A stretch of 64,000 nt of DNA from Methyloprofundus sp. (GCA_016592635.1 AP023240.1:1835630-1899629); one strand, 5' to 3'. Shown: positions 17,678 through 28,529, counted from the stretch's first letter. Program-made: numbers and translations. The notes: a model not told the origin generated them from the letters alone.

Positions 17678-17732
17678 GTAGGTTGCGGGTGAGGCACGCA
17701 CTGTTGGGGTTCGTGCCTCACCCGCAACCTAC
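17678..17732. repeat. 21-bp perfect inverted repeat between convergent slt and pmbA
   Basis: Arms 17678-17698 and 17712-17732 are exact reverse complements around a 13-base loop, starting GTAGGTTGCGGG. This long GC-rich hairpin in an AT-rich genome is typical of REP/MITE-like palindromic elements and could also act as a bidirectional terminator for the two convergent genes. Confidence 0.85.
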
Positions 17733-17831
17733 GATAGGATTTTGCTCTTTGATCCATTCTACAAAGTGTTAGATTAATTTTGCACAGGTACTTAGAGGAA
17801 CAGGCGGGATAGTTATCCCGCTAAAAAGTAA

Positions 17832-19163
17832 TTATTCGCCAGCAATCGCCATTTCTTCAACCAGAATAGAGCCAGTACGAATATTGCCACGGTAATCTAT
17901 ATCATTACCAACGGCTATAATTTGCTGAAACATATCTTTCAAATTACCTGCAATAGTAATTTCTTGTACTGGGTATTGTATTTCGCCTTGCTCTATCCAA
18001 AAGCCAGATGCACCACGGGAGTAACCGCCTGTGACAGGATTGACTCCTTGGCCCATTAATTCAGTGACTAATAAACCGGTACCCATTGTTCTGAGTAATT
18101 GTTGCAAATCTTGTTCGCCAGATGAAATACATAAATTATGTATTCCGCCTGAGTGTCCAGTCGTTTGCATGCCGAGTTTACGAGCCGAATAACTACTTAA
18201 TAAATAGGATTGCAGAACGCCATCGCTGATGATGTCGGTTGCTTGGGTGGCAACACCTTCACCATCGTATAAAGCACTGCCTAAGGCACCTAATAAGTGA
18301 GGTTGCTCGTAGATATTAATAAACTCAGGAAATATTTTGGTATCCAAGCTATCAAGTAAAAAGGAAGACTTTCGGTACAGGCTACCGCCACTAATAGCAC
18401 CAATAAAGGAACCTATTAGGCCACCAGCAACTTCAGCGGAATATAATACAGGGCATTTACGAGTGCTGAGACTGCGCGCACCTAGGCGTTGTATGGTTCT
18501 TTCGGCTGCTTTTTGACCAATAAATTCTGCTTTATCCAAGTTGCGTTGGTCACGAGCAACGCTATACCAATAATCACGTTCCATAGCACCCTCGCGTTCA
18601 CCAAGAACCGAGCAGCTAATGGTGTGACGAGTTGATGCATAGCCGTGCATAAATCCTAGGCTATTACCAAAGATACGCATGCCATCGAAGCTATCGACAG
18701 AAGCGCCTTCCGAGTTGCTTATATCTGCATGATATTGGCGGGCACTGTCTTCACAGCTAATGGCTAGATTTATGGCATCATCGGCAGAAATATCCCACGG
18801 ATGATGTAATTCCAGATCCTTAAATTCAGTTGCCAGTTTGTTTGCGTCAGGCAAACCTGCATACTGATCTTCACTTGCATAACGCGCAATGCTGCACGCA
18901 GCAGAAACCGTTTCTTTTATAGATTTGGTGGAGATGTCGGTGGTACTTGCCGAGCCTTTTTTCTGCCCAAAATAAACGGTCACCCCGAGACCTTGCGAAC
19001 AGTGATGCTCTATGGTTTCTACTTCACCTAAGCGGACGTTGATCGATAAACCATTATCAACACTTAACCCTGCGGCGGCTTGACTAGCACCTTGTTGTTT
19101 TGCTTCAACTAATAAGTCGTTAATAATGGTTTCGAGGCGAGTAATTTCTTCTTGGTTTTGCAT
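17832..19163 (-). CDS. pmbA: Metalloprotease-related protein PmbA/TldE
   Basis: PmbA (TldE) pairs with TldD to form a heterodimeric protease that degrades unfolded peptides and matures some ribosomally made peptides. The 443-residue protein has the family's fold: a helical start (EEITRLETIINDLLVEAKQQGASQA), the SFDGMRIFGNSLGF region, and the conserved C-terminal part (GVNPVTGGYSRGASGFWIE, GNLKDMF). It lacks the HExxxH zinc motif, as expected for PmbA. It lies 161 bases downstream of tldD on the same strand, with a palindromic repeat between, in keeping with the common tldD-pmbA association. Confidence 0.92.
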   Translation of the reverse strand: MQNQEEITRLETIINDLLVEAKQQGASQAAAGLSVDNGLSINVRLGEVETIEHHCSQGLGVTVYFGQKKGSASTTDISTKSIKETVSAACSIARYASEDQYAGLPDANKLATEFKDLELHHPWDISADDAINLAISCEDSARQYHADISNSEGASVDSFDGMRIFGNSLGFMHGYASTRHTISCSVLGEREGAMERDYWYSVARDQRNLDKAEFIGQKAAERTIQRLGARSLSTRKCPVLYSAEVAGGLIGSFIGAISGGSLYRKSSFLLDSLDTKIFPEFINIYEQPHLLGALGSALYDGEGVATQATDIISDGVLQSYLLSSYSARKLGMQTTGHSGGIHNLCISSGEQDLQQLLRTMGTGLLVTELMGQGVNPVTGGYSRGASGFWIEQGEIQYPVQEITIAGNLKDMFQQIIAVGNDIDYRGNIRTGSILVEEMAIAGE

Positions 19164-19257
19164 GATTTTTAGGGTTGGCTGGTAGGCTCTACATATTTAA
19201 CTATTTGTGTAGAGTAGAGCGTCTTTTTCGCGACAGATTGTTTAGTTGTCGTAAAAT

Positions 19258-19301
19258 GTTGGGTTACGTTATCAGCGCTACGCTAGATAAGCTAACCCAA
19301 C
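19258..19301. repeat. Palindromic repeat between tldD and pmbA
   Basis: GTTGGGTTA (19258-19266) and TAACCCAAC (19293-19301) are exact complements; after two mismatches the stem continues for five more base pairs. It sits in the untranslated gap between two cotranscribed genes, the usual place for REP-like elements. Confidence 0.65.
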
Positions 19302-19324
19302 CGACAATTTTTATTCAAAACGAT

Positions 19325-20770
19325 TTAAATGTTGGTTCCACCAACAGTCAGTGCATCAATTTTTAGGGTAGGCTGGCCGACACCCACTGGAACACTTTGA
19401 CCTTCTTTACCACAAGTGCCTACACCACTGTCCAATGCTAGGTCATTACCGACCATGCTGACTTTTGTTAGTACATCAGGGCCATTACCAATTAAGGTTG
19501 CCCCTTTTACTGGCTGGGTGATTTTACCATTTTCAATCAGATACGCTTCACTGGCAGAAAACACAAATTTACCTGAGGTAATATCAACTTGACCACCGCC
19601 AAAGTTTTTTGCATAGAGGCCATTTTGCACGGATTGGATGATTTCTTCAGGATCACTGGCGCCTGGCAACATATAGGTGTTGGTCATTCTAGGCATTGGT
19701 GTATGTGCATACGATTCACGCCGACCGTTACCGGTAACAGCAGTGCCCATTAATCTCGCATTAAGCTTATCTTGCATGTAGCCTTTTAAAATGCCATTTT
19801 CAATTAAGGTAGTACATTGTGTCGGGGTGCCTTCATCGTCAATAGATAATGAACCACGCCGACCTTGTAAGGTGCCATCATCTACAACTGTACATAATGA
19901 AGAGGCAACACGTTCGCCAATACGACCACTAAACGCAGAAGTGCCTTTGCGGTTAAAATCACCTTCAAGGCCATGGCCGATAGCTTCGTGTAATAAGATG
20001 CCTGGCCAACCAGAGCCTAATACGACGGTCATACTGCCCGCAGGGGCTGCAACGGCTTCTAAATTGACTAAAGCTTGCCTGACAGCTTCGCGCGCATATG
20101 ACATTGCGCGGTCTTCATCGAGGAAATAGCTATAATCATTACGCGCACCACCACCCATGCCACCTTGTTCTCGTTTACCATTATCTTCGACAATAACACT
20201 GATATTTAAGCGCACCAAGGGGCGCACATCGCCAGCGAGCGAGTTACCTTGATTGGCAATTAAGATATGCTCTTGAACACCGACTAAACTAATAATGACC
20301 TGTTCAATACGTGAGTCTAATTGCCGAGTTTGCACATCAATTTTACGTAAAAAATCAACTTTATCTTGGTCACTTAATGAATTAAGTGGGTTGACTGTTG
20401 CATAGAGTTGCGGGTATGTCTTTGTAGTTGGTAGGGCTACTTTGGCATTTTGACCTTGCCGTGCAATGGCTTTAACATTTTTTGCTGCTGTTAGTAGTTC
20501 GCCTAGTTCAATTTTGTCGCTGTAAGCAAAGCCGGTTTTTTCACCCGATAATGCACGTACTCCTGCGCCTTGCTCAATATTATGACTGCCTTCTTTAATA
20601 ATGCCATCTTCTAAAACCCAAGATTCGTAATGACTGGATTGAAAATAAATATCGCCATCATCTACTGCACCAGAGGTTAATTGCTCCATGACACGATAAA
20701 TATCGTTTTCTTGTAGGCCTGTCGGGACAAGTATTGCTTGTTTTGCTAATTGTAATATATTGTCGGTCAT
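19325..20770 (-). CDS. tldD: Metalloprotease TldD
   Basis: TldD is the zinc-bearing subunit of the TldD/PmbA protease. The HExxxH motif is present as [13 protein letters not shown], with the downstream conserved segments [28 protein letters not shown] and [17 protein letters not shown]. At 481 residues it matches the usual length. It starts six bases after the stop of the nitrilase-family gene on the same strand, so it is part of the long minus-strand operon. The start ATG was chosen because [14 protein letters not shown] matches where homologues begin. Confidence 0.94.
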   Translation of the reverse strand: MTDNILQLAKQAILVPTGLQENDIYRVMEQLTSGAVDDGDIYFQSSHYESWVLEDGIIKEGSHNIEQGAGVRALSGEKTGFAYSDKIELGELLTAAKNVKAIARQGQNAKVALPTTKTYPQLYATVNPLNSLSDQDKVDFLRKIDVQTRQLDSRIEQVIISLVGVQEHILIANQGNSLAGDVRPLVRLNISVIVEDNGKREQGGMGGGARNDYSYFLDEDRAMSYAREAVRQALVNLEAVAAPAGSMTVVLGSGWPGILLHEAIGHGLEGDFNRKGTSAFSGRIGERVASSLCTVVDDGTLQGRRGSLSIDDEGTPTQCTTLIENGILKGYMQDKLNARLMGTAVTGNGRRESYAHTPMPRMTNTYMLPGASDPEEIIQSVQNGLYAKNFGGGQVDITSGKFVFSASEAYLIENGKITQPVKGATLIGNGPDVLTKVSMVGNDLALDSGVGTCGKEGQSVPVGVGQPTLKIDALTVGGTNI

Positions 20771-20776
20771 TAGAGT

Positions 20777-21595
20777 TTATCCGCAGCTGATTTGGCGGTG
20801 TTGTAGTACAGGGAATGATTCGCGAGTTTTATGTAATCGTACAAGGTCAATTTCTGCGGAAACGGTGCCAGCATTGGTTTTCTTACAGTCTAAAATAGTA
20901 CCCCATGGGTCAATAATCATACTATGGCCAAAGGTTTGGCGGCCATTAACATGGAAACCACCTTGATTAGGGGCAATGACATAACATAAATTTTCCACCG
21001 CGCGTGCTCTTAATAATAGCTCCCAGTGAGCTGCTCCCGTTTTTTGGGTAAATGCTGAGGGTAAAATAAGTACTTCCATGCCTTGGTCTTGCATCATGCG
21101 AAACTGCTCAGGAAAGCGCAAATCATAGCAGATAGCAACCCCTAATTTACCAAAAGGGCTATCAATAACTAGAGGGGCAGTACCTTTGGCAATGGTGTCG
21201 GATTCGCGATAAACTTCATCGGAGCCAGGCACTTGTACGTCAAATAAATGAATTTTGTCATAGCGCGCAATACGTTCACCTAGCTCATTATAAATGAGGC
21301 ATGCAGCCATTACTTTATTTTCATCCGCAGCCGCAATGGGTATAGTGCCTGCAATAATCCAGACAGCATATTTTTTAGCAGTATTAGCGAGAAACTCTTG
21401 AATAGGGCCAGCGCCGTCGGTTTCTTTATGCTCTATTTTGTCGAATTCACTTTGCCCCATTAAGGCAAAATTTTCTGGTAAAGCGACAAGCTTAGCACCT
21501 GATTGGGCTGCTTCAGCAATTAAGCGTTCGGCCTCAGTTAGGTTGGAACTAATATTGGGGCTAGATGCCATTTGGATGGCTGCACATTTATTCAT
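20777..21595 (-). CDS. Carbon-nitrogen hydrolase, Nit1/YbeM-like
   Basis: A nitrilase-superfamily amidase; close relatives act as deaminated-glutathione repair amidases, which is the likely but unproven role. The catalytic triad is visible: Glu in ALPENFALMG, Lys in RYDKIHLFDVQ and Cys in GVAICYDLRFPEQF. The 272-residue length is typical. It lies between yhdP and tldD (27 and 6 bases apart), a placement conserved in many gammaproteobacteria. Confidence 0.9.
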   Translation of the reverse strand: MNKCAAIQMASSPNISSNLTEAERLIAEAAQSGAKLVALPENFALMGQSEFDKIEHKETDGAGPIQEFLANTAKKYAVWIIAGTIPIAAADENKVMAACLIYNELGERIARYDKIHLFDVQVPGSDEVYRESDTIAKGTAPLVIDSPFGKLGVAICYDLRFPEQFRMMQDQGMEVLILPSAFTQKTGAAHWELLLRARAVENLCYVIAPNQGGFHVNGRQTFGHSMIIDPWGTILDCKKTNAGTVSAEIDLVRLHKTRESFPVLQHRQISCG

Positions 21596-21622
21596 ACTGT
21601 TATTTCTTAAATAAATTAGTGG

Positions 21623-24600
21623 TTATTTTTTAGATTGTGGTCTGCTTGGTAGTGCCTGGTTAAATTGCCGTTCTACCTGAAAATTATCCCAAGTTCCCTT
21701 AATGTTATAGAGCAAGCTCAACAAGAGTCCTCCGGCATACTCATCACCAATAAAGGTTTTGGTGACCACATTCGCTGCATTACCTATAATTGTACCAGCA
21801 ATAGGCACTTTAGGGAGTACTGTTGCTTGTATATCAATTTGTTCAGTGTTCAAGTCGGTGGAGCCAGTAATGAAAATTTCGGCAGGCATCGCATTAATGT
21901 GAGATTTATTTGTCTTTATTAAGCCTTGGTTCAAATTTAATTTAGCTGTTATTTCGGTAAAACTTAGCCCTGCTTCAGTAATATCTGAAAAGTCCAAGCG
22001 TAAACGCTTGCCTAGTTTGCTCACATCCAAGGCACCCAAAATACGGCCTATACCAGGATCTACCCCCAAAATACGGCCATTAGTCAGGTAGGCGTTTACT
22101 GAACCTGATAGTAATGATTTCGAGAATTCATAAGGAGGGGCTAGCCAATGTAATGCAAATTGTAGTTCGGTTGAACTGCCAACAAGAGTGTTGGAAAGTT
22201 GCATGCTTTGTAAGAGGTGTCCAAAATTTTGACTTAATAATTGGCCTTCAATAATGGTTGTTTCTTGTGTTGCTTGCTGCCTCCAATGTCCAGAAAGCTC
22301 TAGTTGCTCAGTGGCAGAGGTAATATGGAACTGCTTAATAAAAAGGCCGTCATGAGCTGCTTGCGTTTGTATGTCAAGTACTCCCAAATTGACACTTTGC
22401 CAATAGAGGGCATTGCTTTTTATGGTCATGCTAGGGAAATCATTAAGTTGCAACGTTGCACTATCACTACTATTAAGGTTATCTTTGAATTCCAATTGTT
22501 GCAAAGCGGAAAGGTTTAAGTTGTCAAAAGATAGCTTTAATTGAGTCATTTTATTAAATTTAGTCGGTAGCATGGCACTACCATTCGCTATTGGGCTAGT
22601 AAATTTACCTTGCCAGTATGAATTGATACGTTGTAAGTTAATGACTAAATTATTATCTGCAGTGACGAGGTCAATATAGCTAAGACTAAAGGAATCAATG
22701 CCTGATGAACTAATGCTTGAACTTAGTTCAAGAGGGTGCTTTTGCAGGGCGGGTTTGGATAGTGGTGGGAAGTCAATCGCAACGCCGACCAAATCAGATG
22801 TTAATTGTATGTGGGTACTATCTTGTGTATCCGTCGGAATATTGAGTAGTATTTGATAAGGGCTACTACCGTGCAAATAATTCCAAAAGCTATGTGGAAA
22901 ATGCTTCTTTAACAGAGGCGTATCTGCTTGCCCTGATATTAAAATGCTGGTATTAAGCTCATTGCTGTCAATTTTTGCAGTTATTAGCGAACCAAAGGCT
23001 TGGGCAGTGATAGTTTCGCTAAAAGTGCCTTTTTCTGAGAAGTGGATATTGGCATCAATATCAGTAATACTTACCTCAGCACTATTAAGATTCAGTGTGG
23101 CAGCATTAGTCTGGGCAATAATATGAGTTTGTCCAGGGAGTTCACTTAATGGAATTTTTAAATCTAGATTTGCAGCAAAGGAACCTTGAATTTTACAGAG
23201 CTTGTTAACAGCAGAGGCTTGTTTTTGTAAAGGGGAATGCTCTAGAAATTGAGTCGCCTGACTCAATTTACCTTTTATATCACCTGTAATGACCAAGTAA
23301 TCACTGTGTGTAAACGAGTCGATACTGACAGCAGCCTGTTCAATATGCACTCCAAATGCGTTACCATCAGTAATATTTACCGCTAAGCTTTCGGAGAAGA
23401 AGCGAATTTCTGCATTGAGATTTTCTAAATTTGGCCAGTCAGGAGCATAATGCAAATTCACATCTTGGGCAGCAAATAATACTTCAATGACACCTTCGCT
23501 TTTAGTGAAGGGGTAATCTGTTAAAGCACCTCGAAACAGGACATCACCCTGTTCAACAGTACCTGCTAAAAAAGCATGATCTAGCCAGTCAATCAGTGCG
23601 TCATCACTCAGTAGGCCTACAGGTAAGTAAGGGGGGACTTGGGCAGCATCACGGCCATCATAGAAATGGGTATGCAAGTTTAGGCTGGTTGCCTGCTCAT
23701 TTTTTGGTAAGGTTAATTGAAACTTATTTTTAACCTTGATATCAGCTGTTTGTAACTCTAGCATCGGACTGCTCAATAGCCAAGCATCAGATTCTTGTTG
23801 CCACTGTAGTAAGCCTAAAATATAATGAATATTCAGTGGTTTGCGAAATTGATCGGGGGAGTCAAAACTGAGTTGTTGTGAGTTAATGACAATGTTGCCC
23901 TGAGATTCATTACCTTTTATATGTAAGTTAAGCCCTTTAATGCCAGGAATATCAGCAAAAGCTTGATACTGTAAATCGTTAAGTTCACCATTAATGGCAA
24001 AAGTTTGTTGTGGGATGTCGGCCAAAAATAATAGGTCTTTTATTTCACCCTGTAGAGCAAGTTTGTGTAATGTGTTTTGTAGTTCTTCTGGTAGGACTTT
24101 ATTCAGGGTGATGATTTCTCTAAGTCGTCCTAGGTTTAAGTGTGGGCAGTTCAGTGCGATATGTGTTAGTTCACCAGCAGAGTTATGTTTTAAAGCAAGT
24201 GCTAGTTGAGAAATGGCAAGGCGTGCATTTTGAGAGCTGAATGCCATATTTTGTATGGCTAGTTGCCATTGTTTTGCTAGTTTTCGTAGCTTGAATTGCA
24301 ACTCAAGTACATCAACAGGGAAGTGCTGTTTTTGTTGTTGGTCTGTTATGGCAACATCTTGGATGCGTACATTACCACTCATCTGGGTCATTTCCGCAGC
24401 TTGCCAAGTGCTCCAGATAGAAAAATCACCATGCCCTTGGGTAAAGGAGAAGTCAAAGGGGAGGTCACCTGTAATGATTTTGGCAAGGTTTATCTGTTTG
24501 CCTTCGATAAATAGGCGTGCATTAACGCTATTAGGTTCAAACATACTACCGGTAAAGTCCATGGCTAAGCGCAATGATTCTCCAAGAGAATCAGGTAAAT

Positions 24601-25171
24601 CCATAGAGATAAATATTTTATGTCGACTGTTGTTGTGGATGAATATATTGACATGCTTAAGTTCGATCGGTTGCGCATTACGCTTTTCATCTAACCATAA
24701 AATTTCACTATCAATCAGTTCATATTGCTTGCCCTGCATAAGCCAAGTGGGTTGTTCACTATCATCGCTAGGTAAACCAGTGATCGCGATGCCGCCTGTG
24801 GCTAAACGTTTAATTTCTAATTTTGCACCTATGAGCGTGACCTGTAGCGCTTTTAATAACGAATGTCGCATGGCTGTGAGTAGGCTTAAACCTACGTGGA
24901 CTTCTTGTAAGTGTATGGCTGTTGCAGATGTTGCAACGGCTTGCACTTTAATATCATGCAGTACTAGTTCGGGCTTAAAACCATTAAATGCACCAGATAC
25001 ACTGCTAATGTTGACCTGAGTACCTAAGTAGTCAGCAAGTTGCGCTTCTAAATCTGGTTTAAATACATTTAGCTTAGTCATGGCAAAGTGTAAAGCACTC
25101 GTGCCGATCGCCGACACCAGCAATAGCCAAAAAAGGCCATGCATGGTGTGGTGGTGAATACGTTTGAGCAT
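21623..25171 (-). CDS. yhdP: YhdP-family AsmA-like envelope protein
   Basis: YhdP is one of the long AsmA-like bridge proteins that carry phospholipid between inner and outer membranes. The 1,182-residue product has a single N-terminal membrane anchor (GLFWLLLVSAIGTSALHFAMT), a very long periplasmic region of repeated beta-strand segments (DUF3971-type, groove-forming), and an AsmA-like C-terminal domain (GVDPGIGRILGALDVSKLGKRLRLDFSDI, KVPIAGTIIGNAANVVTK). Length is slightly under the E. coli protein. It follows rng by 18 bases, which matches the family's usual neighbourhood. Confidence 0.9.
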   Translation of the reverse strand: MLKRIHHHTMHGLFWLLLVSAIGTSALHFAMTKLNVFKPDLEAQLADYLGTQVNISSVSGAFNGFKPELVLHDIKVQAVATSATAIHLQEVHVGLSLLTAMRHSLLKALQVTLIGAKLEIKRLATGGIAITGLPSDDSEQPTWLMQGKQYELIDSEILWLDEKRNAQPIELKHVNIFIHNNSRHKIFISMDLPDSLGESLRLAMDFTGSMFEPNSVNARLFIEGKQINLAKIITGDLPFDFSFTQGHGDFSIWSTWQAAEMTQMSGNVRIQDVAITDQQQKQHFPVDVLELQFKLRKLAKQWQLAIQNMAFSSQNARLAISQLALALKHNSAGELTHIALNCPHLNLGRLREIITLNKVLPEELQNTLHKLALQGEIKDLLFLADIPQQTFAINGELNDLQYQAFADIPGIKGLNLHIKGNESQGNIVINSQQLSFDSPDQFRKPLNIHYILGLLQWQQESDAWLLSSPMLELQTADIKVKNKFQLTLPKNEQATSLNLHTHFYDGRDAAQVPPYLPVGLLSDDALIDWLDHAFLAGTVEQGDVLFRGALTDYPFTKSEGVIEVLFAAQDVNLHYAPDWPNLENLNAEIRFFSESLAVNITDGNAFGVHIEQAAVSIDSFTHSDYLVITGDIKGKLSQATQFLEHSPLQKQASAVNKLCKIQGSFAANLDLKIPLSELPGQTHIIAQTNAATLNLNSAEVSITDIDANIHFSEKGTFSETITAQAFGSLITAKIDSNELNTSILISGQADTPLLKKHFPHSFWNYLHGSSPYQILLNIPTDTQDSTHIQLTSDLVGVAIDFPPLSKPALQKHPLELSSSISSSGIDSFSLSYIDLVTADNNLVINLQRINSYWQGKFTSPIANGSAMLPTKFNKMTQLKLSFDNLNLSALQQLEFKDNLNSSDSATLQLNDFPSMTIKSNALYWQSVNLGVLDIQTQAAHDGLFIKQFHITSATEQLELSGHWRQQATQETTIIEGQLLSQNFGHLLQSMQLSNTLVGSSTELQFALHWLAPPYEFSKSLLSGSVNAYLTNGRILGVDPGIGRILGALDVSKLGKRLRLDFSDITEAGLSFTEITAKLNLNQGLIKTNKSHINAMPAEIFITGSTDLNTEQIDIQATVLPKVPIAGTIIGNAANVVTKTFIGDEYAGGLLLSLLYNIKGTWDNFQVERQFNQALPSRPQSKK

Positions 25172-25189
25172 TACTTTGCTTAGTTTTGA

Positions 25190-26644
25190 TTACAGTAAAA
25201 CAACATCGTATTGTTCTTGACTATATTCAGACTCGGCTCTGAACTTAATGCGGATATTTAAGAAATCTTCTAATTCTGCTAATACATCAGCTTCCTCATC
25301 CAAAAGTTTCTCAACGACAGTGATAGAGGCTAGTACCAGAATTTGTTGTACATTGTATTGCTTTACTTCGCGGATGATCTCACGAAAAATCTCTAGGCAA
25401 ATGGTTTCTGCTGTTTTGAGCTCTCCCTTGCCGCCACAAGTAGTACAAGGCTCACATAAAATATGTGCCAAACTTTCCCGGGTACGTTTGCGAGTCATTT
25501 CTACCAAGCCTAAAGCAGATACTTCAGTAATCTTAGTTTTTGCATGACATTTTTCTAGGGTTTTTTCTAAGGCCTGTAAAACTTGGCTTTTATGATCCTC
25601 ACTCTGCATATCAATAAAGTCAATAATGATAATGCCACCCAAATTGCGTAGTCTTAATTGGCGTGAAATGGCCTGGGCAGCTTCAAGATTAGTTTTGAAA
25701 ATAGTTTCTTCCAAATTACGCCCACCGACATACCCGCCAGTATTAACATCAACGGTAGTCATAGCCTCGGTTTGATCAAAAACCAAATGACCGCCAGATT
25801 TTAACTGAACTTTACGATCAAGGGCTTTTTCAATTTCATCTTCAATATTGTAAATATCAAATAAAGGGCGTTCGCGGGTGTAATGCTCAATAATAGGCAC
25901 AATATCGGGGACGAATTCTTGTGCAAATTCCACTAAACGCTGATGAGTTTTGCGGGAGTCAACTTTAACTTTTTCGATATTGTCAGTATATAAATCACGT
26001 AACGTACGAATGCTCAAGGGAAGGTCATAATGAATAAGAGAGCGGGGCGGGGCACCTGCAATTTTTTCTTGCACTGAATCCCATAGTTGCAATAGAAATA
26101 ACATGTCTGATTCTAGCGTTGCTTCATCGATGCACTCAGCGGCAGTTCGGGCGATAAAAGCACCTGATTCATGCTCTAATTGAAAGGCCTCCTGAAAAGC
26201 ACGCAAGCGCGTTCTTTCGGGCTCGCATTCAATGCGTTGAGATACACCGCCTTTGTCAGAATACGGCATATAGACTTGGTAACGAGAAGGGATGGATATT
26301 TCTGTGGTAAGCCGTGCACCTTTACTACCAATAGGATCCTTGGTGACTTGCACGATTACTTGCTGGTTTTCAGCTAGGTAGTGCTCAATGTTTTCGGAGT
26401 CTTTACTGTCCAGTTCACGATTTGATAAATCAGACAAATGTAAAAATGCAGCACGTTCCAAACCAATTTCAATAAAAACAGCTTGCATGCCAGGTAAAAC
26501 TCGGCAAACAACGCCTTTATAAATATTGCCGACTAAGCCAAGCTGGCGTGTCCGTTCGATAATTATTTCCTGAATTACGCCGTTTTCTACGATCGCGACA
26601 CGTGTTTCGGGCGGGGTGACGTTAATCAGTATTTCTTCACTCAT
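25190..26644 (-). CDS. rng: Ribonuclease G
   Basis: RNase G is a single-strand-specific endoribonuclease that matures the 5' end of 16S rRNA and cleaves some mRNAs. The 484-residue protein has an N-terminal S1 domain (VGNIYKGVVCRVLPGMQAVFIEIG), the RNase E/G catalytic region with metal-binding Asp in TVDVNTGGYVGGRN and IIIIDFIDMQ, and the Zn-link Cys pair (CEPCTTCGGKG). It lacks the long C-terminal tail of RNase E, so it is RNase G. Its start overlaps the maf stop by eight bases. Confidence 0.95.
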   Translation of the reverse strand: MSEEILINVTPPETRVAIVENGVIQEIIIERTRQLGLVGNIYKGVVCRVLPGMQAVFIEIGLERAAFLHLSDLSNRELDSKDSENIEHYLAENQQVIVQVTKDPIGSKGARLTTEISIPSRYQVYMPYSDKGGVSQRIECEPERTRLRAFQEAFQLEHESGAFIARTAAECIDEATLESDMLFLLQLWDSVQEKIAGAPPRSLIHYDLPLSIRTLRDLYTDNIEKVKVDSRKTHQRLVEFAQEFVPDIVPIIEHYTRERPLFDIYNIEDEIEKALDRKVQLKSGGHLVFDQTEAMTTVDVNTGGYVGGRNLEETIFKTNLEAAQAISRQLRLRNLGGIIIIDFIDMQSEDHKSQVLQALEKTLEKCHAKTKITEVSALGLVEMTRKRTRESLAHILCEPCTTCGGKGELKTAETICLEIFREIIREVKQYNVQQILVLASITVVEKLLDEEADVLAELEDFLNIRIKFRAESEYSQEQYDVVLL

Positions 26645-27218
26645 TGAAAATTTTTATTCCTTCATTGGCTAAAATTTGTGCAGTTTCAAACAAGGGTAAA
26701 CCCATAATACCTGAATAACTACCCGTAATGGATTGTATGAAAATGCTGGCTAATCCTTGAACTGCATATGCACCTGCTTTATCAGCAGGCTCTCCTGTGT
26801 GCCAGTATTGTATAATTTCCTGTGTCGAAATGGCACGAAAAGTAACATCTGATACGCTTAAAACTTGTTGTGTGCTTTGTCCTCGCACCGAAACAGCGCT
26901 ATAAACTTGATGGGTACTGGCTGATAACTGCTCTAACATAGAGATGGCATGCTCCAGATTTTCAGGTTTACCCATAATAGTATTATTAATGACAACTGAA
27001 GTATCAGCCGCAAGCACTACTGTATTATTGGCAGTGAATTGTTGCCAGACGGCAAATGATTTTGCATGAGCAACTCTGATAACGTAATCAGTTGGGGCTT
27101 CATTGGGTAATGGCGTTTCATCAACGGGGGTAACTTGTATAGTATGGTTTATGCCTAGTTGATTAAGTAATTCGCTTCTGCGCGGTGAGGCAGACGCTAA
27201 AATAAGTTCTGGTGTCAT
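26637..27218 (-). CDS. maf: Maf-like nucleoside triphosphate pyrophosphatase
   Basis: Maf proteins hydrolyse non-canonical or pyrimidine NTPs (dTTP/UTP in the YhdE subfamily) to monophosphates. The signature LILASASPRRSELL is at the N-terminus, followed by conserved VLAADTSVV, the Lys-containing GKPEN, and the late Gly-rich GAYAVQGLAS. At 193 residues it is normal size. It overlaps rng by eight bases and rlmH by one, so translation of the three is tightly coupled. Confidence 0.93.
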   Translation of the reverse strand: MTPELILASASPRRSELLNQLGINHTIQVTPVDETPLPNEAPTDYVIRVAHAKSFAVWQQFTANNTVVLAADTSVVINNTIMGKPENLEHAISMLEQLSASTHQVYSAVSVRGQSTQQVLSVSDVTFRAISTQEIIQYWHTGEPADKAGAYAVQGLASIFIQSITGSYSGIMGLPLFETAQILANEGIKIFNE

Positions 27219-27685
27219 TAACGATGATATGGGTGGTTATTGATAATACTCCAAGCACGGTAAATTTGTTCGGCAACTACGATACGTACCAGAGGGTGAG
27301 GCAAAGTCATATTGGATAGGCTCCAAGATTGCTTGGCTAATTGTTTGACTGAATCGGCAAGTCCTTCTGGGCCACCGATCAGCAAAGCAATATCTTGACC
27401 GCTATCCAACCAGCCACGCATTGACTTAGCCAAGTCGGGAGTAGACCACGCTTTGCCAGGCACATCAAGGGTAACTACGTGACAACCTTTAGGTAATGCT
27501 GCGATCATGCGCTCACCTTCGTCACGTACGATGCGTTGCACATCACTGTTTTTACCACGTTTGCCCGCAGGGATTTCTTTTAGAACTAAAGAACACTCTC
27601 TAGGCATACGTTTGGCATATTCATCGTAGCCTTGTTTGACCCAGCCAGGCATTTTTTGGCCAATAGAAATTAAATATATTTGCAT
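27218..27685 (-). CDS. rlmH: 23S rRNA pseudouridine-1915 N3-methyltransferase RlmH
   Basis: RlmH methylates the pseudouridine at position 1915 in helix 69 of 23S rRNA. This SPOUT-class enzyme has the trefoil-knot SAM-binding region ([12 protein letters not shown]) and the conserved C-terminus [20 protein letters not shown]...HPYHR. At 155 residues it equals the family's length. It is the second gene of the operon, three bases after the solute-binding protein gene. Confidence 0.95.
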   Translation of the reverse strand: MQIYLISIGQKMPGWVKQGYDEYAKRMPRECSLVLKEIPAGKRGKNSDVQRIVRDEGERMIAALPKGCHVVTLDVPGKAWSTPDLAKSMRGWLDSGQDIALLIGGPEGLADSVKQLAKQSWSLSNMTLPHPLVRIVVAEQIYRAWSIINNHPYHR

Positions 27686-27687
27686 GA

Positions 27688-28422
27688 TTAATATGGGTAC
27701 TGGCTGACTATTTGGTCATAACTACCATCCTGCTGCATTTCAACAATTGCTTGGTTGAAGTCATCAATAATAGCTTGGGCATTTTTATTGGTTTTGCTGA
27801 CCGCAAGATACAGTTTTTTATATTCTAATGCGGGGCTGATAAATTCGAAAGTATTAGCTTGTGTAGGCAGGACTTTTTGTAAGGCATAGTTAATGGCGCG
27901 TTCATCACCTAAGGTGAGATCAATATTGCCACTGTGTAATTTTTGTAAATTTTGAATAATAAAATTATCAGGTACCTTCATCAAGGCACGGGTTCGATTG
28001 AACGCGTCATTATAAGCATAATCGCGTACTGTACCGATGATAAAGCCTTTTAAGTCAGATAATTGTGTATATTCAATTTTTAGACTTTTCTTCTTTATAA
28101 AGCTAATTTTATTGGTTAGATAGGGTTGACTAAATAGCAAATCATGTTCACGAGCAGCTGTTTTCCATATGGCACAAGTGGCATCAAACACGCCGATTTG
28201 CACACCTTCAAGTGCTCGTGGCCAACTATCAATATTTAATCTGGGTTGGTAGCCTTTTCTTTGTAAGGCTTGGTTTACTAGCTCAAATGCTAGGCCTTTA
28301 CCTGGTAATGAATCATCTACATAAGGAGGCCATTGACTACTAACAATATTAATATTATTGGCAGCAATAGATCCTGTGGTAAAAAAACTAAAAATGCAAA
28401 GTAGCAAAAGGCACTTAATCAT
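27688..28422 (-). CDS. Periplasmic solute-binding protein, family 3
   Basis: A 244-residue exported protein: signal peptide 1-21 ([19 protein letters not shown]) and a type II periplasmic-binding fold of the amino-acid-binding (SBP_bac_3) type ([43 protein letters not shown]). No permease or ATPase gene is near, so it is an orphan binding protein, possibly a sensory or stress protein rather than a transporter part. It is the first gene of the minus-strand run that leads into rlmH and is divergent from fliW, with the promoters in the 107-base gap. Confidence 0.85.
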   Translation of the reverse strand: MIKCLLLLCIFSFFTTGSIAANNINIVSSQWPPYVDDSLPGKGLAFELVNQALQRKGYQPRLNIDSWPRALEGVQIGVFDATCAIWKTAAREHDLLFSQPYLTNKISFIKKKSLKIEYTQLSDLKGFIIGTVRDYAYNDAFNRTRALMKVPDNFIIQNLQKLHSGNIDLTLGDERAINYALQKVLPTQANTFEFISPALEYKKLYLAVSKTNKNAQAIIDDFNQAIVEMQQDGSYDQIVSQYPY

Positions 28423-28529
28423 AACTGAGTATTCTGGAATGTGATTCAGTAAGTAAAAAATTGTTAATAACCATTCTATAATGATAATCTATAGTTTCAT
28501 AAACAAATAATAAGGCTAGGCTAAGTATC

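Noticed and set aside
24255..25019. A 254-codon plus-strand frame inside yhdP
   Set aside because: Cysteine- and serine-rich antisense shadow of a strongly supported gene, with no motifs.
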